Shown here in pieces: positions 47,291-59,472 of a DNA stretch of 64,000 nucleotides (position 1 is its first letter; each line of letters begins with the position of its first letter). Below the pieces are notes generated by a model. It had not been told where the DNA came from and searched no databases. It saw only the letters and a list, made by a program, of their open reading frames with translations. A program made the translations under genes and the position numbers. The DNA comes from Tetrahymena thermophila SB210 (lineage: Eukaryota; Ciliophora; Oligohymenophorea; Hymenostomatida; Tetrahymenidae): assembly GCF_000189635.1 (NCBI RefSeq), contig NW_002476319.1, positions 310,001 to 374,000 on the forward strand, in the 5' to 3' direction.

Positions 47291-47809
47291 GAATAAAAAA
47301 CTCTGAAAAATTCATTTACTCAAAAAACTACTGCTAAGATTATAATTTGTTTTGCTTTATTCAACATTTACTTGAATATTTCTTAGTTTAAAAAAACTTT
47401 AATGATTCTATTTTTTAGATTAAAAAATATAAAGAATTATTTTACTCAATTATTAATTTGTCTTGTAAAATAGAATTATTGTCAACAGATAAGTAGTGTG
47501 TCAATATATATATGTTAAATGAAAAATTAGAATAAATAGTCATTACAGTGTAATAAAAATGTTAAATGTATTTTATTAAATAATTTATTATTTAATTATT
47601 TTTTTATATCCTAAAACTAAATAGTAAACTTACATTGAATGAATAAATTTGTTTAAATATTTCAAGCTCTCTAGATATTTTTGTAAAATTGAATCTAAAC
47701 CATCTATCTATCTATTTATTTATATAATCTTTTTTAATACAAAGAAAGATTTATATATTTATTTTCTTAACTATTTCAAAATTTATAATAACTAATACAA
47801 TAGAAAAAT
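47291..47809. other. Intergenic AT-rich DNA
   Basis: Upstream of the cysteine-rich membrane protein gene. A short TATC repeat (47703-47720) is the only visible structure. Confidence 0.5.
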
Positions 47810-50800
47810 ATGAGAACAAGCCTTTTTTTAGTAATATTAATATATTTATTATCACCGCTCTAAGCATGTAAAGCATTATATAGACTTAATTCTTCTTTAT
47901 TAAGCTTAGCCTTACTATTTTTTGCTTTAATAATAATAGAATCTGGTTGGAATGTTTAGTATAATTTTTTTACTACAAGTACTTTCAATTCAGATTAGAG
48001 TTGGACAATTTCAAATTAAGCAAGTGCTAATAGCTAGTTTTTTTAATGTGCAGCTAACAGTATTTACGGGGGACCAAATGTTTTTGGGTTAAGCTCAACA
48101 GGTAGCTAAACTTTTATTACAAGTCCACTTTTATCGTTTCCTACTCATAATTTGATTTAATTATAGCTTACAGTTTATGGATTTGATAGGTAAAATAATT
48201 ATGAGAATATAAAAAAAGTATTTCGAAATGCAGTCTTATCAATTTATTTTTGCTTTAAAAAAATAGCTGGAGCAATATAGGTAGTTAATCCACTGATAGA
48301 ATAGAAATTTATGATACGATATCTTCATAATTGTTATAAACAATATAATTTAATCCTTCAAAAATTACTTCTATTTGTTCTGTAGGGCACCAAGAGAATA
48401 AAGTAGTATAAACAGTAATATTAAATCATCAATCTCCTTCAATAGTGATACAAATAAAGGGTTATTAAACATACAACGCTGCACAGTAATCTTGGGGTAT
48501 AAGAGAGTAAATAATAAAACTTTAGTCTTTTATTAATTATTTCATATTTAATTAAAGAATAATTTAAACTGAAGCATTTATTTTGAATAATTTAATTTAC
48601 ATTTAGATTCAAAAATATTTAAGAATAAGCCAAGCATCACCATAAATAAACATTTTGATTAAAGATATTTTTGAAATTTGATTTACATAAATTTACAATT
48701 TATTTGAAATTACTAATAATATAATTTTTTATTTTAATGAAAATGTATTAGTTCTTTAAAATGTTTTAAATTTTTTGATAATCTTTTCAATAAATAAGAA
48801 TTTAGTTGCTAAATAAAAGTAATAAATAATTAACTAACTAACTAACTTTGAGGATTTATCAATATTAATAAAAAATTAAATACCTTTAAGAACTTTAAAC
48901 AAGATTTAAAATTATTGAAGAAATAAATTTTTTTATTTTAAAACAATTTATAAATGAAAGAAAAAATATAAATTAATTATTTTATATACTCTCATCAATA
49001 ATTAAAAAAGCTGTTAAAACAATCAAAACTTTTACAGATAAAAATGAAAGAAAATAATTTTTAGTTTAAAAAATAGAAAATGAAATAAACTGTAATTTAA
49101 TTTTTAATAAGGTATATTTATTTTTTAGAATCTAAAATAAATAATTATTATTGACAAAAAGGAAAATAAAGAGTTTAAAATAATTTAAAAATTTTATACA
49201 AAATTTATTTATAAATTTTACATAAAATAAATTCAATTAATTTTAAAAGTAATTAAGTTTTATTTAATAATATTTCAATATTTCTTTTTAAACTATATTT
49301 TATCTATCAATCTATTCCTTGTTAATAATTAAATTTTTAGTTTACATAAAATGCCTAAATTATTTTTAAAAACGTTAAATAAAATGCGTTAAGCATACTG
49401 AACCAGTTTCGAATAATATCTTATCATTTTATTATATATTATAGCTGTAAAAAATTTAATTTATAACTTTATTATAAACAGCTTTATTATAAGCTGGGCA
49501 TAGATGGATTAATGTCCTGTGTCTTGTGTTATTTGCCAAGCCAATAAAAATTGTATTTAATGCTATCCAGGATATTTTTTAACCTAACCAATTCCTTTGA
49601 GTGTATGTGTAAAAGTTTGTCCCACTGGTTATTTTGGAAATACTAGTACAAATACCTGCTAGGCATGCCATAATTCTTGTTAAACTTGTTTTGGAGCTGC
49701 ATTTAATTAGTGCTTAACATGCGACTTAAGTATTTATACTTTTGTTCCATAAAGAGGAACTTGTGAATGCTTAGAAAATCACTTTTACTCTCCAGGGTTA
49801 GGATGCATACCTTGTGATAAGAGTTGTGAAAATTGTGATAATACCACTTCTTGTTTATCATGCAAAATAGGCTATTTTTAAACTACCTCTCCTCTATGCT
49901 CGCCTTGTGAAGAATAATGTGAATCATGTAGTTCTATTTCATCTTGTAACACATGCTCAAAATCTAAAAACAGATAGCTAGTTACAATTTCTTCCACAAA
50001 AAATAATTGCCAATGCACCTAATCTTATTTCGAAAGGTTTTAAAGTGCCTATTTTGATAGTAGTCTAACAAGAGCTGATTACTCCAGCTCTAGCTATGGT
50101 TCTTGTTTAGCTTGCCCAAGTGGTTGTTTGGATTGCGTAAACGAAGTTTAATGCACAAAATGTGTTTTAAATGATCACAGAATTTTCACTAATAACATGT
50201 GTTATTGCTAACAATTATACAAAGATGACTCTGTCCTTCATAAGTGCTAAAGCTATGATCCTGATGGTACTTAACAACTACAAATAACTATGACTTCTAT
50301 AGGTAAAACTCCATTTTTATTCTTAGTTTAATATTTGATTTTTATTTTTATTCATCATTTTTTAAATTTATTCTCATCATTTTCATAATTAAAAATTTAA
50401 TAAAAATTTCAGCTGGCGCTTCCGCTGTCGCTGCGTTACCAACATTGATTCTTGGGAACCCTGCTTTTTTAATATCTTTTGTAGATATTATTCAGATAAT
50501 TAGATATATTTTATACGTTGATGTGAGATATCCAGACTTAGTAGTGTCATTTTTTAGTAAATTTTTTTGCATTAATACAAATTTTTACAAAGAATGGAAG
50601 CATAATTTGAATAAAGTTTTTTTTTTATGTTTTAATATTTGATTATTATTTTATAAACAAAAAGAAATGTTTGATGTCTTTGATGCTTCATTTATTCCTT
50701 CTATTGTTGACGAGAATAGTTATATTTTGAGAACTTCAAATGGTTTCTATTACAATTAAGTTGATGGTCTATTCTTGAGAAACTCTAACCAGTACATTTT

Positions 50801-53036
50801 GATCTTTATAGTTTTGGCAGTTATATATATTATTCTAAAAATATTGGAGAGGTTATTTTTGAAGGCAAACCTTTCGATAGCTCCTGAGGAATCAAATGTG
50901 AAAAATAAAACATTTCATAATTAAAAAGTAATTTAAAAAGGTTAGCAACTTTAAAAATAAAATAAAAATTTGCTCTCTGGTGATTCAAAAAAGAAAACAG
51001 AAGCTAAAAAAAATTTAAATAATTAAACCCCTCAAATTTCTGGGAAAGAAAAGTGCAAATTATTTTTAAAAAAGGCTGTTGAGTTTTTTGAATGGGGTAT
51101 TTTCTTAGGTTGCTTAGAAGCAGCTTACTTAAATATAACTACTTTTACTTTTTTATAATTGTAAAATGCAGGTGTAAGCTTAGCTGTTGAATTTATTTCA
51201 TTTTTTGTATCCTTCATTGTCTTAACCGTTTTAATAGGTTTTTTGATAACCGTTTACGCTATAATCTAAAGAATACTTGATATCCATAAGCAAAGTGGCC
51301 TTTTCTTTTTAAATGAGAATTCAAATTTTCAAGCAATAATCACGACATATGAAGAGGAGTAAGAGTAAATAAAAGCTAATGATAATTTTTAAAAGTCTTT
51401 TGCTATGATTTACAGCTTATTTGTTCCTGGATAGATATTGTAGTAAGGTTATTATCTCATCGTAGCAGCTCGTAAATTTATTTTTTCTTTCTTTCTTGTA
51501 TTTGCTTACGAAGTTCCTGGTTTAATTTTAAGTGTCTGGATAGTGCTAAATATATTTATGATTGTAATTCTCATAAAGTACAAACCATACAAAAAATTTC
51601 TTTTTACTGCAAGAGACATCGTATCTGAAGCATGTTTCATAATAATCCATTGTCTTACATACCCATTTTTATCATCTGATTTTGTTTATGGTGCGAGTAA
51701 CTAAGATGATTACTAAGGATTAGGAAGAGCCATAGTCGCTTTCTCTTTGATCATAATTATTATTCACTTGATTTGTCTAATTTATGAAGCAATTATGACC
51801 TTAATTGAGTTCTTCAAGCCTAAAGAAATTATACCTCCAACACCAATAATACCAACAACACCCAATCCAAGTCCAATTCCAAAAGAACCTATTATCCTCA
51901 CAGAATATTAAAAGCTCAAGCTCGGATTAAGAAAACAGAAAAAATACATCAAATTAGAAGAGATCCATAAAGAAAATTTTTCACAAGAAATTAATAAACA
52001 ATATTTTGATAAGTTATAATAACTTGAAGACATGATGGCTTAGACAAATGATGAGAATGAGTTTGAAATTTTAAAAAAACAATATGATTAGCAGGTTTTC
52101 TTGCTTAATTTAAGTAATCGCTTATTTGAATATGTAAAAGAAAATCCAAATGCAACAATAATATCATAAGCTGATATAGGAAGCCTTCTTCCAGCTCAGC
52201 TTTATAATTTAAAAAAAAATAATGCAAACACATTACAAGAATCTGAAAAACAGTAAAATAATTAAACATTTTAATAAAACGTAGTATAAATACATACGAA
52301 TAATCAAATCTTTTACTAGTAGCAATAATAGAAAAATATTTATTCGAATTAAGATGTTAATAATAATTTTCCTAATTAAAATCATGAATAAAGCAAGACT
52401 AATTAAAACTAATCATAAATTGATAATAATAACGCTTAATTAGTTGAAATTGACAAAAATAACTACTAATAAGTTAATAACAGTGCAGTTAATAACTAAT
52501 AAATTCAAGATGTTAACACTAACGCTAACGCTTAGATTAAAAGTTAAATATTACCGGATAAAAAAGTAATTAATGTCTAAAATTAAGAGTAATCATAACA
52601 ATATAGCCATATCTAGCAAAGCAACCTAAATGCTTAAAACTAGTATTAGCAAAATCAGTAGTAAGTAGTTTAAGGTGACTAATTTGTTTAGCTTTAGAAC
52701 GAACAGAAACAATTTACTGTATAAATGAATAAATCATAAATTTAGAATTCAAATCACCGATATTCACAAGAAATTGAATAACAGGATGATTTCATGTATT
52801 ATGATTAAACTTTTTATAATCAAAGCACACAATATCAACAGTCAAAAAAGGATGCTCATAGCCCAAAGAAATAATAAATTTAAGAACAGAGTAATTCGAA
52901 AATTATAAATATGTAGAGCCAAAATTAAGAATCATAATCACCTAAAAAGAGAAAATATTAAAGACAAATAAATCCCATAAACGCTCCCAGAGTAGAAAAC
53001 ATAAATAATGCACTAAAAAAAATTAATTATCAATGA
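47810..53036 (+). CDS. Large cysteine-rich surface membrane protein
   Basis: Five exons: 47810-48189, 48267-48506, 49482-50302, 50413-50628 and 50665-53036. Phases match and give 1342 residues. Residues 1-22 (MRTSLFLVILIYLLSPLQAC) are a signal peptide. Residues of about 120-215 form a beta-rich domain ending in SWGIRDF. Residues 215-480 are furin-like Cys repeats (CVICQANKNC, CQTCFGAAFNQCLTCD, CESCSSISSCNTC). At least five membrane helices follow (YILIFIVLAVIYIILKIL; FISFFVSFIVLTVLIGF; FIFSFFLVFAYEVPGLIL; IFMIVILI; FSLIIIIIHLICLIYEA), then a Pro-rich linker (PPTPIIPTTPNPSPIPK), a coiled segment and a Q/N-rich tail. Ciliates have large families of such surface proteins; ligand and function are unknown. 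Intron 2 is 975 bp, while intron 4 is only 36 bp. Confidence 0.85.
48507..49481 (+). other. Unusually long intron of the Cys-rich protein gene
   Basis: 975 bp from GTAAATAATA to ATAAACAG, phase 2. It joins SWGIR to DFIISWAQMDQCPVSC, which restores the expected sequence between the beta-rich domain and the first Cys repeat. It is AT-rich, with an AACTAACTAACTAACT run near 48830. Confidence 0.7.
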
Positions 53037-56000
53037 ATTATAAAAATAGAGTTTTATTGATTGTTTAATAACTCAAAATGATTTATATTATTTTTACAGT
53101 AACTTTAAATTAATTTTTAATGTCATCTTAAAGATATAATTAATTACACATTCAAGCAGAAAATGTTTCTAAACAATTGAAATATGTTTAAAGCTAATTA
53201 TTTATTTAAAAAATGAGAAATTATTCTTTAATTTTAAAAAAATTTAATGGGTAAAAAGCTTTAAAAACAGGGATTTCTTATATAATAAAATAAGTAATTA
53301 GCTTTAATAAGATTTTATTTTAGAATTTAGATTTGATAAATTTTATTTTAGAAATTTTTATTTTGATTAGAATAAATTTAATTTCGATAAATTTTATTTT
53401 GTGAGTGATTAATCAAATAGACTTAAGCAATAATTATATATTTTAAGATAATTATATTATTTGTTTATTTATTGAAATACTAATAAAATAACTATTAATC
53501 TTTCTTTCCTTTATTTCAATAATTATTTCATTTAGTGTGGTTTTTTTATTTTGAGCAAGATTATTCTTTGCTGATTTAGCATTAGTCATTCATTCGTACA
53601 TTCATTTATTCGCTCATGAAACAATTTGAACAGCTAAAAAAGTTTTTGTTTAATTATGATTACGCATTATAAAAAATTTAGATTAGATAATTTAATTAAT
53701 TAATTAAAAATTCATCTTTATTCCTCCAACAAAAGCTGATTCAAATATATCGTCAGAGCGAAAGAATGAGGTATCTGATCTGAAAGATTTGACAATTATT
53801 ATTTCAAACACTAGACAATATGTGGTCAAAAGCTAATATAAAAGTTATTAAGGAATGGTGATTTTTAAAAAAATTTAAATAATCCTCTAATTATAAAAAT
53901 GTGATTGTATTTTAGGCACTTGAAATTTTATTTACATGACGAATATTGTATTCATTAAAGAGCTCTTTAATTTTATTTGATTTTTAAAATCGCTGAGTAG
54001 GTATTATGTTAAGTTTTTTTTGTTTTTTCAAGATAATTTAGTGGCTCAAATAGATTATTGCACACATGAATACTAATATAGTTATAATTTTGTGTCAGTT
54101 AATCCTGTATGAGTGATTTTTAAGTAATTTAATTAACTGTGTGTAGTTTCAATAGTTTTATAAATACGTAATAATTATTTATGTGAACGCCTAATTTGCA
54201 TAATTAATCTCTAATTTAAATTAGATTTTATAACATTAGACTTGCGTCACAGTAATCTTTATTTTATAGACGAATGCTATACTTATAAGCTGATAGCTAT
54301 TATTTTGTTATTTCACTAGTGACATTTATAAATGTAAGTAAATGTAAGAAGAAAATCGCTTTAATTAAGATCTAAAAATGTAAAAAATACAAAAAGTTTT
54401 ATGTGAAATTCTTTTTTCATAGTAATATTTAACACTGCAAATATAATCCATGTAATTTGAGTGTTTTGATTCAAAATTTCTATAGAGACATATCAATATT
54501 TAGCTAAGAGTGATTGCTATTTGAGTGGATTTATTTTTAGAATGATCAATATTATTAAAAATAATAATCAACTTTTATTTTATTATATCAAAGTTGAAAG
54601 TTAAGCTCAAAATTTATTATGTCTCCGTTCTTACAGTTAATAATAAAAACAATTATTGAATTCTTTATATTAAATCTATCTATGAAGTGAAGTATTTAAT
54701 AAAGCTACTATTTTAAATAAAGTTAAGTTTTTCAGTATTATAAATGTGAAATAATTAATAAATTTTACACATTTTAAATGAGTTTTACTCACATTTGCTT
54801 TTTTACATCTATTTTTGTGAATAAATTTTATTCATTAAATTATTATCAATAAGCTATTTTATTTCCAGGATTGATTTTTAGTTTGAATTGGGGAGTTATT
54901 AGCTATCTTATTTACTTACAATATATCCTTTTATATTTTTCAAAAATGAATAGTTAGGATAATTAATTGTAATATCTTTATTAATCGATTTCTTTTAGCA
55001 AGAGAGTGATATTATATCATAAGAAATTTATATTAATCCGTCATTTTTAATTATGTTTTTACTTAATGAATTCTTCAAATATATTTATTTCTGTTAAAAG
55101 TTACATATTAGTATTAAGTTTTCTCTATCATAAATTTAGCTAAATAACATTTGATACTTTAATTATTTATATAAAGTTAACATTAAAGGGTTAAATCTTT
55201 TTCCAAAAATGTTTTATTTTTTTTACTATTTATGGTTGTCATTTCATTAAATGTGTGGTTATTAACATTAAATCTTTCTTAGACAAATCAAATCAAAACA
55301 AAATAAAATTTACATTTCATCTCACCTAACTTATTTATTTATTTTTTTTACAAAAAAAATTTGATGATAGGGTTTAAAAGTACAATGATGAATTTGTTTG
55401 TAACAAGTAAAAAGCATTTATGATAAAAATACATGTTCAATTATAAAAAAATTTATAGATATAATTGTGTCATAATTATAATTTGATAAATTCTAAAGCA
55501 TTAAAAAAAACAAATTTTATTGAGTTCTGGTATAATTTTGATACTAGAATGAGGTGATTACAAGTAAAGCCAATAAAAATATATTCTAAAATTGTAGTGT
55601 TTGTTTATCATTAGAAAGTAGCTCTAAATTGTAAATACCAAATATAATAAAAATAAATGTTCTTATAATAATAGCTTACTCTTATTATCTAATGAAAAAT
55701 TAGGTTCTAACTTAAAAGTATTCTGGGAATCATGTACAATAAACCAGTTAAAAGAAAAAAAAATTAATTATTTTTACCTGTTAAAAGCTAAATTTGTTGC
55801 TTTAGACATACATTTTATAAAAAAAATATAGTGATACTTAATAAGTTTGAGAAAAATGTATCGATATGGGTAATGTATTAATTATCTGATTGAAATCTAA
55901 AGCCATATTTATTATTTTTAAGAATATTCTTAAATATGTTTCTTAATTAATAATTTTTGGACTGAGCTTGATAATTTTTTGTTTGTATTTGTATTTTGAA

Positions 56001-56078
56001 AAAATTTTATTTGGATTAAATGTCTAGGTAGTACTTGATTGGTCAAAATATAAAAATATCTTATTGAAAGAAGATAAA
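53037..56078. other. Long AT-rich region without a supported gene
   Basis: Three kilobases downstream of the Cys-rich gene. Frames are open only in short pieces and none has a coding-like composition. No tRNA, no strong hairpin and no long repeat was noticed. Confidence 0.45.
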
Positions 56079-56486
56079 ATGAGCTAGCAAGAATGCTTAA
56101 CTAATTTTTGCGACTAGAGAGAGAATAGAATCGAAATCGTTTTTTTAAATGCAGATAGATATAAATAAAATAAGATTAATTAATTAATTAGAAGAAGCAG
56201 TAATCATGTGGAAAATAATCATTATTTATTTATTAATTTTTCTTTATTGCAATCTAATTAATTTATTAATTAATAGGTAGGCTTAAGATTTTGTATTTTC
56301 TTTCAATTTTCTTTCTTGTTCAAACTACAAATTAGATCATATATTTCCTAATTACATAGCTCATTTTAACAAATCTCAAGATCTTTACTAATATTTCAAG
56401 GTAACATCGAAACTAATCAAAAAGATATTACTAATTTCCCAAAAATTTATAATGAATTTATTGATTTTATAAAAAATCTAGCTTGA
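56079..56486 (+). CDS. Weak candidate gene or first exon, hypothetical
   Basis: The ATG frame begins MSQQECLTNFCDQRENRIEI and stays open in ciliate code to TGA 56484 (135 codons). Only the first 35-40 residues look convincingly coding. Later parts are AT-rich, and a splice GTAGGC (56275)..TTTCAAG (about 56401) would lead into another open frame. It may be the 5' part of a longer gene that includes the frame at 56677. Confidence 0.35.
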
Positions 56487-56676
56487 AATAATAAAAAATC
56501 TAAGTAAATACTTAAAATAATACAATTCGTTCAAGTCTGAGAATATATAACTTTTAACAATTATTTTCTTGATATCCAGTTAAAATTGCTATACAAATTT
56601 TTAAACAACAATCACATTTAAGAAAAAAAAAAAAGATATATTTGAAAATTGACTATAACTAAATAAAATTAACACA

Positions 56677-57153
56677 ATGAAGGCATATCAAAAATTACAA
56701 CAAATTAATTTAATTGAAGCAACACTGGCCTAGGAATATCCTGATTTTGGTAAATTATTTTGGTTAACTATATTTTTATTTGCTGGTATGATAGAGCATA
56801 AAGACTCAAACTTATTTTATCCATTTATTTTAAATAGTCATCTCTCTATTTTTGAATTAATTACAAATATGACAAAAGAAAATATATAAATAAATAAATA
56901 TATTTATTTAAAGGTTTATGATTAGCCAATTTCAACTTCTGATTTTTAAAACTAAAAAATAAAAATTTTATTCAAAAAAAAATAAATATATTTGGTAATA
57001 AATATTAATATATCAAATTTTTTTTCTTCATAAAAATCCTTCCATATGCTATTAAGAAAAAACTTATAATTAAGTGAAGAAATAATGATAAAAATAGTGA
57101 AAAAAAATTTGATGGAAATAAGTATAAATAATTAGAAGAAAAGAAAGAGATGA
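56677..57153 (+). CDS. Weak candidate small gene, hypothetical
   Basis: Frame from MKAYQKLQQINLIEATLAQE to TGA 57151. A 45-bp intron (GTAAATTATT..GGTATGATAG, about 56754-56798) would join YPDF to EHKDSNLFYPFILN in phase and remove an AT-rich hydrophobic stretch. The 3' part is lysine- and isoleucine-rich and may be untranslated. Function unknown. Confidence 0.4.
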
Positions 57154-57795
57154 TAAGTTAATTCTTAAATGTAAAAGTGTTATGTTTTATTAGGAAAGAA
57201 TCTATTATTATTATTATCGAATTACTTTATTAGCTTGAAAATAGAAAGAAAAATTATCAAAAGAAAAAGGAAATTTTTGATGTCTTTTTTTTAAAAAAAA
57301 TAATAATGTCAAATCAAAAAAAAAATTAATAAAAACAATCAAAAGTTTGATAGATTAGTCAATTTATTAATTGCTTTCTTTGTTTCAAAAATTATGATGA
57401 AATTCAATGCAATCTAAAACAAAGCAGAAAACATTAGAAAAGAATCTTTAAATAAATAAATTAAAGGCAAAAACATATATTTAAAACCATCATCATTATA
57501 ATAAAAGTCCTTTTGATGAAAGAAAGACTTGAATGGATAAATGAGTTATAGAGTCATTCAATATGTTTATTAATGAATGCGAATTTACTTTTAAAAATTA
57601 GAGAGGCGAAAAAAGATTATAATATTTTTTTAATAAATTATCCTTATTATTTCTTTTTGATAACAAAAAAAAAAATAAATAAAAACAAAGGAAACAAATA
57701 AACAAACAAAAAACTCTAATTCCTTCCTTTCAATTTCTATAATACCAGCAGACCAAAAATCACATATATTATTTATAAAACCAACTAACCAAATC
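57154..57795. other. Upstream region of the Myb-like gene
   Basis: AT-rich with long A runs and AAACAAATAAACAAACAAA just before the gene. No other gene is seen. The A/C-rich stretch right before the ATG (57690-57795) fits a ciliate 5' untranslated region. Confidence 0.5.
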
Positions 57796-59472
57796 ATGTT
57801 TTAAATAGATATTGAACAAATTAGCCAAATGGCTAAAAAAGTTGTTGAACAATTCTCAGGCGTACGCTAAAAATCCAAATCTATCAAGAAAGATACCTCT
57901 GTTTGCTCTAGCTCTACCAATAATACTTACTTAAAAAATGCTAACAGCCTCTAAAATACTCTTAATTCAACTCAGGCTTCTTAAATCAACACAAGCTCAA
58001 ATCAGACATCAAATAATTAAAACGCAAATATAAACAACAATAATAACCTTTCGATCTCCTCATCTACCACTGCCTCTATTTCTTCTATCCAAAAGAGAGT
58101 TAAATTCACTCCTTAGGAAGATGAAATCATTTTGAAGTATGTTTAAAAGCATGGTAAAAAGTGGTCAGAAATCTCTAAGAGATTACCTGGTCGTACTGAA
58201 GTTATGGTTAGAAACCGCTACTACGTTAAGATCCGCAAACTCAGCAAGGAAAAGGACAACTGCACTGGCGATTACAATTAAATTGATGAAGCTGGACTTT
58301 TTAATGCTGAAAACTCCTCTTTAGATTTGAACAACGAACAAGCCTCTGATTTGTTCCTTGGAAATTCTCAAAGCGCTATTTCTAAGAATTAATCAACTAA
58401 TCTTCAATAATAGCTCTCCCTCAAAGATGAAAAATAAAGATCTGATTAATTTGAAATATAAGGTAGTCCAGACACTCACTTTTTATAGGATAGCAATAAT
58501 TTTTCTTCTCTCAACTACCACAATCTTCACGATGCAGAAATGATTTTTGATAGCCCTGTGAAGTAAAGTATTTTTGAAGAGCACGGTTTGTTGCATTTTA
58601 ATTAGCACAACGCAAACTTGAAGATTACTAGCATGCACAATTTTGATGAGCAGATTCACAATTATCAAAACAAGGACTAGCATTTATTCGATTCTGCAGT
58701 TAAAGATTTCCCTTAAAACAATTAAAATTCTAATTTTTATGAACATGCTCATTTGAATTCAAACATTAATTAAAATAGCGATTTCTATGATAAATCTGCT
58801 CTCCTTTAAAATCAATAGTGCACATAACTACCTTTCTAAAACGGTATTGGCGCTTTTGCTTTGCACCAAGAAGAAGATGATTTCTTCGAAGAAGCTAACA
58901 AGCCATTCAAACTTCCTAAAATTTATCTTCCTGAAGACGACCTTAATGATATCTCTTCTTTATTGCCTCCAGTAGGACAAATGGAATTTAATGGTTTGAA
59001 TAATGCAAATTCAATTAATATAAATAATAATATCATTAATAGTAACAATAATAATGCTACTCAGATAGACTCTACTAAACAAGAAAAAATCTAATTTTTA
59101 TAAAATCAAATCAGTATGATAGAAAATATGCTCAACATGTGTAAGGACGAAATCATAAGAGAATTCGCCTAGAGAAAATCTGTCTCCACAAATGCTGATG
59201 TCTCTAATAGTTCTGCAACTCCTTTCTAACAGCTCGAGATTGTAAAGAATGAAGATTGCACTGACCAATAGTAGCAAGATGATATCTTCAATCGACTTCA
59301 AAGCTTTGAAAATTAGCATTAATTTGCTAACACTTCTATGGAACTAGAAGATGTAAGCAATAAAAATTAGTATGTTTTTGAACACGACGGACACGAATTA
59401 AACATAGCTGAAAATTTCAATTATCATTTGAATGAATAAAATCAAATGATCACTAGCTTAAACAATTTCTGA
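57796..59472 (+). CDS. Single-repeat Myb/SANT-domain protein, probable DNA-binding regulator
   Basis: One exon of 558 residues runs from ATG 57796 to TGA 59470. A single Myb/SANT repeat lies at about residues 100-155: RVKFTPQEDEIILKYVQKHG followed by KKWSEISKRLPGRTEVMVRN and RYYVKIRKL. The spaced tryptophan and aromatic residues and the VRNRY recognition helix match the third repeat type of animal c-Myb, but there is only one repeat. The N-terminus (MFQIDIEQISQMAKKVVEQF) is helical; the rest is rich in Asn, Gln, Asp and Glu, like an activation region, with an N-rich run near residue 400. Codons here favour C in third position (AAC, ATC, CTC, TTC) more than in neighbouring genes, a sign of high expression in Tetrahymena. 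The likely role is transcription; targets are unknown. Confidence 0.9.
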
